Positions 11,408 to 20,176 of a stretch of DNA of 64,000 bases are shown here, in pieces (positions within the stretch are counted from its first letter, which is position 1; every line of letters begins with the position of its first letter). The position numbers were made by a program, and so were the translations under genes. The stretch spans positions 1 to 64,000 of the forward strand of contig NZ_SMYZ01000012.1 in NCBI RefSeq assembly GCF_004919685.1, in the 5' to 3' direction. A model generated the notes under the pieces. That model was not told the origin of the DNA and searched no databases. It was given only the letters and a program-made list of their open reading frames with translations. This stretch comes from Mesorhizobium norvegicum. Lineage in GTDB: Bacteria; Pseudomonadota; Alphaproteobacteria; Rhizobiales; Rhizobiaceae.

Positions 11408-12427
11408 ATGTCCGCCGAGCCGCTGAAGACGCTTTTTCATCCCTTTGAGGCCGAGGCTGTTCCTCTGCCGGGAAAGGGCAATCGCGTCCTGTTTCTCGGC
11501 ACCGAACCGGGTTTTCGCCTGCCTGAAGGCTTCGAGGCCGCGCTTCACCTCGTGCAAGGCTTCCGGCCGCATTTTAGCGCGCTACAGGCGTCTGGCTTCG
11601 TCGTCACCGCGCAAGTGGAAGGCGACGGCTTCGATATGGCACTTGTGCTGGCCGGTCGGCATCGCGGCCTGAACGAAGTGCGCATCGCTGAAGCGCTTGA
11701 GCGCGTGGCGCCGGGCGGCCTGGTCGTCGTTGCCGGCGGCAAGGACGATGGCATCGCCAGCCTGCGCAAGCGCGTTGACGAGCTTGCGCCGCTTGAGGGG
11801 CACCTGCCGAAATATCACGGCATTGCCTTCTGGCTGCGCCGGCCTGCCGATCTGGCCGCCACGGAAGAGTTGCGCACAGCCAATCCTGCCTTGCTCGTTG
11901 AAGGTCGGTTCCACACCGCGCCCGGCATGTTTTCCTTCGACCGGATCGACACCGGCTCGAAATTGCTGGTCGAAAACCTGCCCAATGATCTGCGCGGCAA
12001 TATTGCCGATTTCTGCGCGGGCTGGGGCTATGTGGCTGCCGAGATCGCCGCCCGCTCCCCCGGCATTTTGGCGCTCGACCTCTATGAGGCCGATTTCGCC
12101 TCGCTCGAGGCCGCGAAGCTCAATCTGGCAGGGGTCAGCCAGTCGATCGCCAGGAATTTCTTCTGGGTCGATCTGCTGAAGGAACCGGTCGAGAAGCGCT
12201 ACGACGCGATTGCCATGAACCCGCCTTTTCATCGCAGCCGGGCGGCCGAGCCGGAGATCGGCGCCGGCATGATCCGCGCGGCGGCCAAGGCCTTGAAGCC
12301 CGGTGGGCGGCTGTTCATGGTCGCCAACCGTCAGCTTCCCTATGAGCCGATCCTGGCGGCCGCCTTTTCGAGCCATGCCGAACTCGCTCGCGACGGCATG
12401 TTCAAGGTGCTTGTCGCGCGGCGTTGA
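11408..12427 (+). CDS. Class I SAM-dependent methyltransferase, RsmC/RlmG-like
   Basis: A 339-residue protein with a two-domain layout. A weakly conserved N-terminal half (to about 165) precedes a class I SAM methyltransferase (about 170-339). The SAM-binding segment is IADFCAGWGYVAAEIAAR, the acidic residue lies in ALDLYEADF, and the catalytic-type NPPF box is in IAMNPPFHRSR. NPPF/NPPY boxes mark N-methyltransferases. The duplicated layout resembles RsmC/RlmG, which methylate guanine-N2 in rRNA, so an rRNA target is inferred and not proven. The ATG at 11408 is preferred over an upstream in-frame start. The gene converges on the GGDEF-EAL gene 18 nt downstream. Confidence 0.75.
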   Translation: MSAEPLKTLFHPFEAEAVPLPGKGNRVLFLGTEPGFRLPEGFEAALHLVQGFRPHFSALQASGFVVTAQVEGDGFDMALVLAGRHRGLNEVRIAEALERVAPGGLVVVAGGKDDGIASLRKRVDELAPLEGHLPKYHGIAFWLRRPADLAATEELRTANPALLVEGRFHTAPGMFSFDRIDTGSKLLVENLPNDLRGNIADFCAGWGYVAAEIAARSPGILALDLYEADFASLEAAKLNLAGVSQSIARNFFWVDLLKEPVEKRYDAIAMNPPFHRSRAAEPEIGAGMIRAAAKALKPGGRLFMVANRQLPYEPILAAAFSSHAELARDGMFKVLVARR

Positions 12428-12445
12428 AACGACATCGCGTCGCGC

Positions 12446-13990
12446 TCAATGCAGATTGGCGACGCGTCGGACCTCGTCGGTGACATGCGCGTCGCCGACC
12501 CTGAGCTTGAGGGGGGCCGGCCTGCCGAACAGGTAGCCCTGCACCACTTCGCAGCCGGCTGCCCTGAGCAGCGTCGCCTGGCTTTCGGTCTCGACGCCTT
12601 CGGCAATGATGCTGACGCCGAGCGCGCGAGACAGTCCGACGATGGTCGAGACGACCGCGCCGGAGTTGGAATCGGTATCGAGCCGGCTGACGAAGGACCG
12701 GTCGATCTTCAGCTTGCCGAACGAGAAGTCGATCAGGTAGCTCAAATTGGAATAGCCGGTGCCGAAATCGTCGACGGCGACCGAGATGCCCATATCCGCA
12801 AGCTGCTTCAGGATGGCGGCGGCGCGGTCGCGGTCCTGCATCATCGCCGTCTCGGTCACTTCCAGTTCCAGCCGCGACGGCTTGATGCCGGTGCTCGTCA
12901 TGGTGTCGCGCACGATACCGACGAAGTCCTTGGTCATGAACTGCACGGGCGAGATGTTGACGGCGACGAAGCAATCGTCGGGCAGATGGCGGGCGTCGCT
13001 GCAGGCTTTGCGCAGCACCCATTCGCCGATCGGGCCGATCATGCCGGTTTCCTCGGCGATCGGAATGAACTCCATCGGCGGGATCATGCCGCGTTCCGGA
13101 TGCCGCCAGCGGATCAATGCTTCGTAGCCGACGATGCGGCCAGTCGGGAGATCGAGCTGGGGCTGGTAGTGAAGATCGAAGTCACCGCGCTCGAAGGCTG
13201 TACTCAGTTCGGATTCGATCCATTGGCGATGGTCGGCGACCCTGCCCATTTCGGCATGGAAGACCGACCAGTTGCCGACGCCGCTGGCGCGCGCGTTCTG
13301 CAGCGCCAGATTGGAGCGGCGCAGGATGAGGACGGGATCGACGCCGTCCTTCGGCATCGCCACGATGCCCACCGACAGGCTGACCGATTGCAGGTGCGTG
13401 CCGAGATCATAGGGCTCCATCATCTCGTCGATGAGCCTCTCTATGGTGCTTTCCAAAGACCCTGAAACCTGGTTGTCAGGGAGCAGAATCGCGAATTCAC
13501 CGGCACCGATGCGTCCGATCAGCGCGCGCTGCGGCACGCAAGTCTTCAATCGCTTGGTGAAGGCGCAGATCAACTCGTCGCCCTGGCTGTAGCCGATGGC
13601 GTCATTGATCTGCTTGAACCGATCGATGTCGATATCGATGAGGAACATCGGCTCGCCGGTCCGGCTTGTCGCGCATGCCGCCTCGGCAATCTTGCCGACC
13701 ATCGCCGGGCGTGCCACCAGACCGGTCAGCTTGTCGAAATGGGTTTCCGTGAAGACGAAATCCGCCGATTCATCGACGCCGGCGAAGAAGGACATCGCGG
13801 CGACCGACGCCGCCAGTGCGCAAAGAGCGGCCATCACTGCGACCATCATGTCCGCGGAGATGCCGGCAAAGCCATCGCCGAGACCGAGCTTCAGGCCCCA
13901 GAGTCCGAGGACGAAACTGCCGAGGCCCGAACTCGCTATGGTGAGCAGTCGGAACACCGGTGTTCGCTTCGGGTTGCTGACGGCGGACAT
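12446..13990 (-). CDS. Membrane-anchored GGDEF-EAL protein, probable c-di-GMP phosphodiesterase
   Basis: A 514-residue protein with two N-terminal membrane helices (about 10-35 and 45-70), a GGDEF domain (about 85-245) and a C-terminal EAL domain (about 255-505). The EAL domain looks intact: YEALIRW, NISPVQF, LELEVTETA, VDDFGTGYSNL, LKIDRSF, IAEGVE and QGYLFGRP are all present. It should hydrolyse c-di-GMP. The GGDEF signature is replaced by GAGEF (RIGAGEFAIL), so cyclase activity is doubtful and the domain may be a GTP-sensing regulator. It is an orphan gene between a methyltransferase and fabI. The downstream target is unknown. Confidence 0.88.
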   Translation of the reverse strand: MSAVSNPKRTPVFRLLTIASSGLGSFVLGLWGLKLGLGDGFAGISADMMVAVMAALCALAASVAAMSFFAGVDESADFVFTETHFDKLTGLVARPAMVGKIAEAACATSRTGEPMFLIDIDIDRFKQINDAIGYSQGDELICAFTKRLKTCVPQRALIGRIGAGEFAILLPDNQVSGSLESTIERLIDEMMEPYDLGTHLQSVSLSVGIVAMPKDGVDPVLILRRSNLALQNARASGVGNWSVFHAEMGRVADHRQWIESELSTAFERGDFDLHYQPQLDLPTGRIVGYEALIRWRHPERGMIPPMEFIPIAEETGMIGPIGEWVLRKACSDARHLPDDCFVAVNISPVQFMTKDFVGIVRDTMTSTGIKPSRLELEVTETAMMQDRDRAAAILKQLADMGISVAVDDFGTGYSNLSYLIDFSFGKLKIDRSFVSRLDTDSNSGAVVSTIVGLSRALGVSIIAEGVETESQATLLRAAGCEVVQGYLFGRPAPLKLRVGDAHVTDEVRRVANLH

Positions 13991-14130
13991 TGAAAGATCC
14001 CCAGAGTACGGGGCTTTCTAGCGGATACCTCCTTAAAATGAGTTTCCGCGAATGCGTCTAATTTTATTGGACCGAAAGTATTTCTTGATCGGGTTAAAGC
14101 CCGTCGCGTTGAAACGGGTTCAGTCGGTGC

Positions 14131-14199
14131 ATTTTAAGCTTTTGTTTTATAAATGTCGTTGTCCCAAAACCGCTGCGCACTTTTGGGCGACACGCATTA
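14131..14199. repeat. Dispersed palindromic repeat, CCCAAAA/TTTTGGG type
   Basis: This element between fabI and the GGDEF-EAL gene has a CCCAAAA / TTTTGGG stem around a CGCTGCGCAC core. Outer TGTCG / CGACA arms surround it, with AT-rich flanks. The same core occurs near 20974 and 29647. It looks like a non-coding intergenic repeat and may double as a transcription terminator for fabI. Confidence 0.6.
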
Positions 14200-15009
14200 G
14201 TCTCGTCCGCCGTCGGTCTGCTTCAATTCGTCGAGCGTCGGCATGGAAACGATGTGATAGCCGGAATCGACATAGTGGATTTCGCCGGTAACGCCGGAAG
14301 ACAGATCGGACAGCAGATAAAGCGCGGAGCCGCCGACCTCGTCGATGGTCACTGTGCGGCGCAGCGGCGAGTTGCGCTGCTGGTAGGAGAACATGTGGCG
14401 GGCGTCGGAAATGCCGGCGCCGGCGAGCGTACGCACCGGTCCAGCCGATATGCCATTCACCCTGATGCCGCGCGGACCGTAGTCGTTGGCAAGGTAGCGC
14501 ACACTGGCCTCCAGTCCGGCCTTGGCGACGCCCATGACATTGTAGTTCGGCATGACGCGGACCGACCCCGCATAGGTCAGCGTGATCATCGACCCGCCGT
14601 CCTGCATCAAGGCAGCGGCATGGCGGGCGATCTCGGTGAAGGAGTAGCAGGAGATCACCATGGTACGGACGAAATTGTCCCGGCTGGTGTCGGCGTAGAG
14701 GCCCTTCAGCTCGTTCTTGTCGGAAAAGCCGATGGCGTGGACGACGAAATCCAGCCCGCCCCATTCCTTGCCCAGGGTCTCGAACGTGGCGGCGACCGAA
14801 GCGCTGTCCTCGACGTCGCACGGCACGACCAGCGAGGCGCCGAGCTTGTCGGCCAGCGGCTTGACCCGGCGTCCGAAGGCATCGCCCTGATAGGTGAAGG
14901 CGAGTTCCGCCCCATGTTCGGACAATTTCCGGGCGATTCCCCAGGCGATCGAATGATCGTTGGCGACACCCATGACAAGCCCGCGCTTGCCCTTCATCAA
15001 TCCGTCCAT
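14197..15009 (-). CDS. fabI: Enoyl-[acyl-carrier-protein] reductase (NADH)
   Basis: A 270-residue FabI of the short-chain dehydrogenase fold, which reduces trans-2-enoyl-ACP at the end of each elongation cycle. The N-terminal nucleotide-binding stretch is GLVMGVANDHSIAWGIA. The active-site Tyr and Lys lie in YNVMGVAKAGLEA (Y-x6-K). The C-terminal half carries SGVTGEIHYVDSGYH. The start at 15009 (MDGLMKGKRG) gives normal family length. It is third in the fabA-fabB-fabI operon, only 13 nt after fabB. FabI is the target of triclosan-type inhibitors in other bacteria. Confidence 0.95.
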   Translation of the reverse strand: MDGLMKGKRGLVMGVANDHSIAWGIARKLSEHGAELAFTYQGDAFGRRVKPLADKLGASLVVPCDVEDSASVAATFETLGKEWGGLDFVVHAIGFSDKNELKGLYADTSRDNFVRTMVISCYSFTEIARHAAALMQDGGSMITLTYAGSVRVMPNYNVMGVAKAGLEASVRYLANDYGPRGIRVNGISAGPVRTLAGAGISDARHMFSYQQRNSPLRRTVTIDEVGGSALYLLSDLSSGVTGEIHYVDSGYHIVSMPTLDELKQTDGGRD

Positions 15010-15022
15010 GGCCGGCAAATCC

Positions 15023-16243
15023 TTATGCGGAATAGCGCTGGAAAACGAGCGTGGCGTTGGTGCCACCGAAGCCGAACGAATTTGACAAGACAGTGTTGAT
15101 CCTGGCGTCGTCGATGCGCTTTCGCACGATCGGCATGCCCTCGAATTCAGGGTCGAGGGTCTCGATATGGGCGCTTTCACCGATGAAGCCGCCCTGCATC
15201 ATCAGGATCGAGTAGATGGATTCCTGCACACCGGCCGCACCCAGCGAATGGCCGGTCAAAGATTTCGTCGAGGTGATGTACGGCATCTCTGGGCCGAACA
15301 CCTCGCGGATCGCGCCCATTTCCTTGGAATCTCCCACCGGCGTCGACGTACCATGGGTGTTGATGTAGTCGACCGGCGTGGAAACCGTGGCCAGCGCCTG
15401 GCGCATGCAGCGGACCGCACCTTCGCCTGAAGGGGCAACCATGTCGTGGCCGTCGGAGGTCGCGCCGTAGCCGACGATCTCGGCGTAGATCTTGGCGCCG
15501 CGCGCCTTGGCATGCTCCAGCTCTTCCAGCACCAGCACGCCGGCGCCGCCGGCGATGACGAAGCCGTCGCGATTGGCGTCATACGCGCGCGAAGCGGTCG
15601 ATGCCTTGTCGTTGAATTTCGACGACATGGCGCCCATCGCGTCGAACAGGTCCGACATCGTCCAGTCGAGATCCTCGTGGCCGCCGGCAAAGACCATGTC
15701 CTGCTTGCCCCACTGGATCAACTCGTAGCCATTGCCGATGCAATGCGCTGAGGTCGAGCAGGCCGACGAGATCGAGTAGTTGACGCCGTGGATCTTGAAC
15801 CAGGTCGCAAGCGTTGCCGATGCGGTCGACGACATCGCCTTCGGCACCGCGAACGGACCGATGCGCTTGGGACTGCCGTTCTTCAACGTGATTTCGGCCG
15901 CTTCGACGATGGTGCGGGTGGATGGTCCGCCCGACCCCATGACGATGCCGGTGCGCTCATTGGTGATGTCGCTCTCGCCGAGGCCCGCATCCGCGATCGC
16001 CTGATCCATGGCGACGTGGTTCCAGGCCGCACCTTGGCTTAGGAAGCGCATCGCACGGCGATCGATCATGGCCGATGGATCGAGCGTCGGCGCTCCCCAG
16101 ACCTGGCAACGGAAGCCGTGTTCGGCGAAGGAATCGGAGAAGCTGATGCCGGATCTGGCGTCATGCAGCGAGGCTTGCACCTCGTTGGCATTGTTGCCGA
16201 TCGACGACACGATGCCGAGGCCTGTGACTACGACACGTCTCAT
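15023..16243 (-). CDS. fabB: 3-oxoacyl-[acyl-carrier-protein] synthase I
   Basis: A 406-residue beta-ketoacyl-ACP synthase. The catalytic triad is visible as Cys in [10 protein letters not shown], His in [11 protein letters not shown] and His in [12 protein letters not shown]. FabB elongates the cis-unsaturated intermediate made by FabA, so it is needed for unsaturated fatty acids. Adjacency to fabA supports FabB rather than FabF. The ATG at 16243 follows GGAAGGAG with 6-nt spacing; a TTG two codons upstream is less likely. The middle gene of the operon. Confidence 0.95.
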   Translation of the reverse strand: MRRVVVTGLGIVSSIGNNANEVQASLHDARSGISFSDSFAEHGFRCQVWGAPTLDPSAMIDRRAMRFLSQGAAWNHVAMDQAIADAGLGESDITNERTGIVMGSGGPSTRTIVEAAEITLKNGSPKRIGPFAVPKAMSSTASATLATWFKIHGVNYSISSACSTSAHCIGNGYELIQWGKQDMVFAGGHEDLDWTMSDLFDAMGAMSSKFNDKASTASRAYDANRDGFVIAGGAGVLVLEELEHAKARGAKIYAEIVGYGATSDGHDMVAPSGEGAVRCMRQALATVSTPVDYINTHGTSTPVGDSKEMGAIREVFGPEMPYITSTKSLTGHSLGAAGVQESIYSILMMQGGFIGESAHIETLDPEFEGMPIVRKRIDDARINTVLSNSFGFGGTNATLVFQRYSA

Positions 16244-16281
16244 TCGCAACTCCTTCCAGGGGGGCCGGCCGGGGATGCCGG

Positions 16282-16797
16282 TCAGCCGACCGCCGACTGC
16301 TTGGACAGACCGACTTTCAAATCCGTTGCCGCGTATATGGGTTCGCCATCCGCCTTCAGCCAGCCATCGGCGATGCCGAGCACCAGCCGGCCTCGCATCA
16401 CGCGCTTGAAGTCGATCCCATACTCGACCTTCTTCACCGAGGGCGTCACCATGCCCTTGAATTTCACTTCACCGGTCGACAGCGCCATCCCCTTGCCGGG
16501 TTCGCCGAGCCAGCCAAGATAGAAGCCCGTCAATTGCCACATGGCGTCGAGGCCGAGGCACCCCGGCATGATCGGATTGCCGATGAAATGGCAGGCAAAG
16601 AACCATAGGTCCGGCTTGATGTCGAACTCCGCGCGGATGAAGCCCTTTTCAAAGGCGCCGCCCGTTTCGCTGATCTCGGTGATGCGGTCGAACATCAGCA
16701 TGGGCGGGTAGGGAAGCTGGGCATTGCCCGGTCCGAACAGCTCGCCGCGGGCGCAGGCCAGCAATTCATCGTACTCGTAGCTGGATTTACCCGCCAT
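16282..16797 (-). CDS. fabA: 3-hydroxydecanoyl-[acyl-carrier-protein] dehydratase/isomerase
   Basis: A 171-residue FabA, which dehydrates 3-hydroxydecanoyl-ACP and isomerises the trans-2 product to cis-3, the branch point to unsaturated fatty acids. The active-site His is in [19 protein letters not shown] and the partner Asp is in [16 protein letters not shown]. The start at 16797 ([12 protein letters not shown]) gives the standard length; an ATG five codons earlier lacks a ribosome-binding site. It is first of the fabA-fabB-fabI operon, divergent from irr across about 240 nt. Confidence 0.96.
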   Translation of the reverse strand: MAGKSSYEYDELLACARGELFGPGNAQLPYPPMLMFDRITEISETGGAFEKGFIRAEFDIKPDLWFFACHFIGNPIMPGCLGLDAMWQLTGFYLGWLGEPGKGMALSTGEVKFKGMVTPSVKKVEYGIDFKRVMRGRLVLGIADGWLKADGEPIYAATDLKVGLSKQSAVG

Positions 16798-16924
16798 CAA
16801 TCTCGTCCCCATATCGTTTGGGCTATCGGGTGCCCTTGTCGTTGGTTTCCTAACACAATCTGTTTCAGGCCGGAAACCGGCGTTTGCGCTTAACCTGCTC
16901 GTCTGCCTGGGTCAATGCGCGCTA

Positions 16925-16953
16925 TTGATCGCATTCGGACGACAGAATATATG
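16925..16953 (+). promoter_or_regulatory. Candidate sigma-70-type promoter for irr
   Basis: TTGATC and TATATG are separated by 17 nt, about 90 nt before the likely irr start. Each hexamer matches four of six consensus positions. I see no clear Irr box (ICE) in this divergent fabA-irr region. This is a by-eye match only. Confidence 0.3.
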
Positions 16954-17039
16954 TCCTGAGAGGTCCGGTTTCGGCAGACGTTCATTTTTTTGCCATTCTG
17001 GGCGTGTCTTGGGGCGGAACTGTGGGGTTCGACGAGAAG

Positions 17040-17471
17040 ATGGACCTGGACGGCCGGAAGGAAAATGTCGCTGTGGACAAGCGGGTCCGTGAAGCCGGCT
17101 TGAGGCCGACGCGTCAGCGCATTGCGCTGGCCGATCTGCTTTTCGCCAAGGGCGACCGTCATTTGTCGGCGGAGGAGCTGCACGAGGAGGCGGTTGCCGC
17201 CGGCGTGCCGGTATCGCTGGCCACCGTCTACAATGCCCTTCACCAGTTCACCCAGGCGGGACTGTTGCGCATCCTCGCCGTCGAGGGCGCCAAGACCTAT
17301 TTCGACACCAACACCTCCGACCACCACCATTTCTACATCGAAGGCGAAAACCGCATATTCGACATCGCCGGCGGTCCGGTGACGGTTGCCAACCTGCCGG
17401 AGCCGCCGGAAGGGATGGAGATCGCCAATGTCGACATCGTGGTGAGGCTGCGCCCCAAACGCCGCGCATGA
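17040..17471 (+). CDS. irr: Fur-family iron response regulator Irr
   Basis: A 143-residue Fur-superfamily regulator. The winged-helix half contains GLRPTRQRIALADLLF and SLATVYNALHQFTQAGLL. The dimer half contains the histidine cluster SDHHHFYIEGEN, typical of rhizobial Irr (heme/metal binding). Irr represses heme synthesis and iron-demanding functions when iron is low and is inactivated through heme. The N-terminal heme regulatory motif of Bradyrhizobium Irr is absent, as in other rhizobia. The ATG at 17040 is preferred by family length; GTG starts at 17004 and 17022 are possible. Placement next to fabA is conserved in Rhizobiales. Confidence 0.9.
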   Translation: MDLDGRKENVAVDKRVREAGLRPTRQRIALADLLFAKGDRHLSAEELHEEAVAAGVPVSLATVYNALHQFTQAGLLRILAVEGAKTYFDTNTSDHHHFYIEGENRIFDIAGGPVTVANLPEPPEGMEIANVDIVVRLRPKRRA

Positions 17472-17517
17472 TCGGCCAGGCCGGAATGATCAGCGAAGCC
17501 AGAATCATCTGCCGGGG

Positions 17518-17877
17518 ATGAAACCCCTCGATCTCGTAATCCGGCTCGAATGGGCAATCGTGGCGCTGGCTGCCGTCGTTTTCTACGGTTCGACCGGTAT
17601 GTCCTGGTGGCTGTTCGGATTGCTTATCCTGGCGCCTGACCTGTCGATGTCGGGCTATCTGGCCGGACCGCGCGTCGGTGCCCTTGCCTACAACGCCTTG
17701 CATATCCTGATCGTGCCCGTGCTGCTGCTGCTCGCCGGGCACATGTGGGGCAATGCGACCGCGATGGCGGTTGCGCTGATCTGGATCGCCCACATCGCCA
17801 TTGACCGTGCGCTGGGCTACGGTCTGAAGCTGTCAACCGGATTTCAGGACACTCATCTGGGCCGTATCGGGCGCTAG
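17518..17877 (+). CDS. DUF4260 family small membrane protein
   Basis: A 119-residue hydrophobic protein with about four predicted membrane segments (near 8-25, 28-47, 55-75 and 80-95). Conserved-looking stretches are LILAPDLSMSGYLAGPRVGA, YNALHILIVP and HIAIDRALGYGLK. These match the DUF4260 family, whose function is unknown. It starts 46 nt after irr on the same strand, so it could be co-transcribed with irr. Confidence 0.75.
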   Translation: MKPLDLVIRLEWAIVALAAVVFYGSTGMSWWLFGLLILAPDLSMSGYLAGPRVGALAYNALHILIVPVLLLLAGHMWGNATAMAVALIWIAHIAIDRALGYGLKLSTGFQDTHLGRIGR

Positions 17878-17880
17878 ACC

Positions 17881-17904
17881 TTGACCGCGAGGGATCGCGA
17901 TCAA
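17881..17904. terminator. Possible terminator between convergent genes
   Basis: An imperfect 9-bp stem (TTGACCGCG / CGCGATCAA, one mismatch) with a 6-nt loop lies between the DUF4260 gene and the convergent SH3-domain gene. No strong T-run on either side. Confidence 0.3.
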
Positions 17905-17913
17905 GAGCAAGAA

Positions 17914-18480
17914 TCAGTCCTTGACCCGTTCGCCGGGATAAGCGCCCCAGACAACCGACTGGGCAAGCCAGCCGGTGTGGCCGTCGAACGTCATTTCGCA
18001 CCACTGGCCGTCGCAGGATTTGATCGTACCCATCACGCCAGGTTCGATCATCGCGACCACCCTTGCGTCCTTGTCGGGGCTGTTGAGAAGGTTGATCTGG
18101 GCACCCTTGCCGCGCTGCCATGGTGCGACGATTGCCGTGCGCCGGCCGGAAAGCAGCGACTGGTTGATCCAGCCTTCCGACCCATCGGCATCGCGCACGC
18201 GGCGCCATGTGTCGAATTCCTGGATGATCTCCATCGGCAGGCCGGCCTTCATGTACATCCAGTCGACCGAGTAGTTGGCGCCGGGGCCGACGCGCGAGTT
18301 GACGCGGCCGGATTTCAGGCTGACGAATCGCGGCAGCGGCAAACCGCTCGGCCCGAGCGTGACGACGCTCTGGGCAGGTGCTGCGGCACTCTGCGCGGCC
18401 GCAAGAGGAGAATAAAGCAGAGCGCCGAGAAATGCTGCGCTGAGGGCCAGGCGAAGCGACGCGAAACCAGACACTTTCAT
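17914..18480 (-). CDS. Exported SH3-domain protein
   Basis: A 188-residue protein with an N-terminal signal peptide (hydrophobic LRLALSAAFLGALLYSPLAA). Two bacterial SH3-like repeats of the SH3_4 type follow. The first is near 50-115 (RVNSRVGPGANYSVDWMYM, WRRVRDADGSEGWI), the second near 120-185 (INLLNSPDKDARVVAMIEPG, WCEMTFDGHTGWL). Such domains often bind cell-wall peptides, but no enzyme domain is attached. The start at 18480 begins a good signal peptide, although the purine-rich AAAGGA abuts the ATG. It is divergent from the 2-hydroxyacid dehydrogenase. Confidence 0.8.
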   Translation of the reverse strand: MKVSGFASLRLALSAAFLGALLYSPLAAAQSAAAPAQSVVTLGPSGLPLPRFVSLKSGRVNSRVGPGANYSVDWMYMKAGLPMEIIQEFDTWRRVRDADGSEGWINQSLLSGRRTAIVAPWQRGKGAQINLLNSPDKDARVVAMIEPGVMGTIKSCDGQWCEMTFDGHTGWLAQSVVWGAYPGERVKD

Positions 18481-18633
18481 TCCTTTCGGCGCTTGCCCAA
18501 CGGCCTCGGCGCCCCTTTTTCTTTGTCTTCGGCGGCACCGCTTGTTACATGGGGTAATCGGCACCGCGACCGGCTTTCAGTTTCGCCGGTCTTGGTTAAA
18601 GAGGTCTCAACGAGATCGGGGTACGAGGAAACA

Positions 18634-19635
18634 ATGGCAGGCAAAAAGAAGCCTCTCGTCGTCATCACGCGAAAGCTGCCCGACCCGGTCGAGACCCGCA
18701 TGCGCGAACTGTTCGACGCAAGGCTGAATGTCGAGGATCGGCCGATGACGCAGCCGGAACTGGTTGCGGCGGTCAAGGAGGCCGACGTGCTGGTGCCGAC
18801 GGTGACGGACCAGATCGATGCGGCGCTGATCGCCCAGGCCGGCGATAACCTCAAGCTGATCGCCAATTTCGGCAATGGCGTCGACAAGATCGATGTCACC
18901 GCTGCGGCCAAGAGGGGCATCACCGTCACCAACACGCCGAATGTGCTGACCGAGGACACCGCCGACATGACGATGGCGCTGATGCTGGCGGTGCCGCGGC
19001 GGCTGGTGGAAGGGGCCAACGTGCTCACCGGTGACAAGAAATGGGCCGGCTGGTCGCCGACCTGGATGCTGGGTCGGCGCATCTGGGGCAAGCGGCTGGG
19101 CATTGTCGGCATGGGCCGCATTGGCACCGCCGTCGCCAGGCGGGCCAAGGCGTTCGGACTGTCGATCCACTACCACAACCGCCACCGCGTGCTGCCGGCC
19201 GTGGAAGACGGGCTGGAGGCGACCTATTGGGAGAGCCTCGACCAGATGCTGGCCCGCATGGACATCATTTCGGTCAATTGCCCATCGACGCCGGCAACCT
19301 TCCACCTGCTTTCGGCGCGGCGGCTGGCGTTGCTGCAGCCCACCGCCTATATCGTCAACACCGCGCGCGGCGACATCATCGACGAGGAAGCACTGGTCAA
19401 ACTGATCCAGGACGGCAAGATTGCCGGAGCCGGTCTTGATGTCTACGAGCATGAGCCGGCTTTGAACGGCAAGCTGCTGAAGCTCGCCGCCAAGAACAAG
19501 GTCGTGCTTCTGCCGCATATGGGCTCGGCGACGCTCGAGGGCCGCATCGACATGGGTGAAAAGGTCATCATCAACATCCGCGCCTTCGTCGACGGCCATC
19601 GCCCGCCGGATCGGGTGCTGCCGCTCAGGACCTGA
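18634..19635 (+). CDS. D-isomer-specific 2-hydroxyacid dehydrogenase (glyoxylate/hydroxypyruvate reductase type)
   Basis: A 333-residue NAD(P)-dependent D-2-hydroxyacid dehydrogenase. The substrate domain precedes a Rossmann NAD-binding domain with GIVGMGRIGTAVARRAK. The catalytic residues are Arg in NTARGDIIDEEAL, Glu in GLDVYEHEP and His in LPHMGSAT. Closest in feel to GyaR-type glyoxylate reductase/D-glycerate dehydrogenase, but substrate cannot be fixed from sequence. The ATG at 18634 has GAGGAA 4 nt upstream; the longer open frame before it is non-coding overlap with the SH3 gene. It stands alone and converges on the GNAT gene. Confidence 0.85.
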   Translation: MAGKKKPLVVITRKLPDPVETRMRELFDARLNVEDRPMTQPELVAAVKEADVLVPTVTDQIDAALIAQAGDNLKLIANFGNGVDKIDVTAAAKRGITVTNTPNVLTEDTADMTMALMLAVPRRLVEGANVLTGDKKWAGWSPTWMLGRRIWGKRLGIVGMGRIGTAVARRAKAFGLSIHYHNRHRVLPAVEDGLEATYWESLDQMLARMDIISVNCPSTPATFHLLSARRLALLQPTAYIVNTARGDIIDEEALVKLIQDGKIAGAGLDVYEHEPALNGKLLKLAAKNKVVLLPHMGSATLEGRIDMGEKVIINIRAFVDGHRPPDRVLPLRT

Positions 19636-19683
19636 CGCCGTTGTAGCGCAACGTTCTCCGGTCTTTGGAATGAAAGCCCTGAC

Positions 19684-20172
19684 TTACGAAAGAGCCTTGC
19701 GCATGGTGATCGAGGTCGGCCTGATGTAGCCCTCATGCGCCGTCCGCTCGGTCTCATGAAAACCGAAGCGGGCAAAGGCTGCATGGTTTGCGGTCAGCTC
19801 GATCCGCGTCTGAAGCTCGATGGCGCCCTTGCCGCGGCTGCGGGCAAGGTCTTCGACCGCCTGCATCAGCCACCGGCCAATGCCTTGTCCCTGGCAGTCC
19901 GGCGCCACGGCAAGCTTGCCGACATAGAGTTCCTCCGCCCTTTCAAGGGCAAAGACGCAGCCGACGATCCGGTTGCCCTTGAGCACCACGAAGCCGATCT
20001 CCCGTCGCGCCTTGTCCCGCAGGCTGTCGGCGGTCAGCAGGTGGGCCGAGGAGGGCGGGTCGATGACGCCGTCCATCGAGGCGAAGGCACGCATGATCAA
20101 TGCGAGCACATCGTCCCAGCGGTCGAAATCGGCCGGGATCTGTGTGATGAGGACGGCATCGGTCCGCTCCAC
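19684..20172 (-). CDS. GNAT family N-acetyltransferase
   Basis: A 162-residue acetyltransferase of the GNAT fold. The acetyl-CoA loop is visible in VGKLAVAPDCQGQGIGRWLM (Q-x-x-G-x-G type). An AFARFGFHET segment follows near the C-terminus. Substrate unknown. I place the start at GTG 20172 (VERTDAVLIT), 4 nt after the stop of the moeB-like gene, which implies coupling. An upstream ATG inside that gene is possible but would add an arginine-rich leader. Confidence 0.75.
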   Translation of the reverse strand: MERTDAVLITQIPADFDRWDDVLALIMRAFASMDGVIDPPSSAHLLTADSLRDKARREIGFVVLKGNRIVGCVFALERAEELYVGKLAVAPDCQGQGIGRWLMQAVEDLARSRGKGAIELQTRIELTANHAAFARFGFHETERTAHEGYIRPTSITMRKALS

Positions 20173-20176
20173 GGGG

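Noticed and set aside
14000..14030. Riboswitch upstream of the GGDEF-EAL gene
   Set aside because: There is a small stem (GAAAG..CCCC / GGGG.CTTTC), but nothing resembling the conserved core of a c-di-GMP riboswitch.
17881..18633. N-terminal extension of the 2-hydroxyacid dehydrogenase frame
   Set aside because: The open frame runs over the opposite-strand SH3 gene and its signal peptide; the real start at 18634 has a ribosome-binding site and family-like N-terminus.
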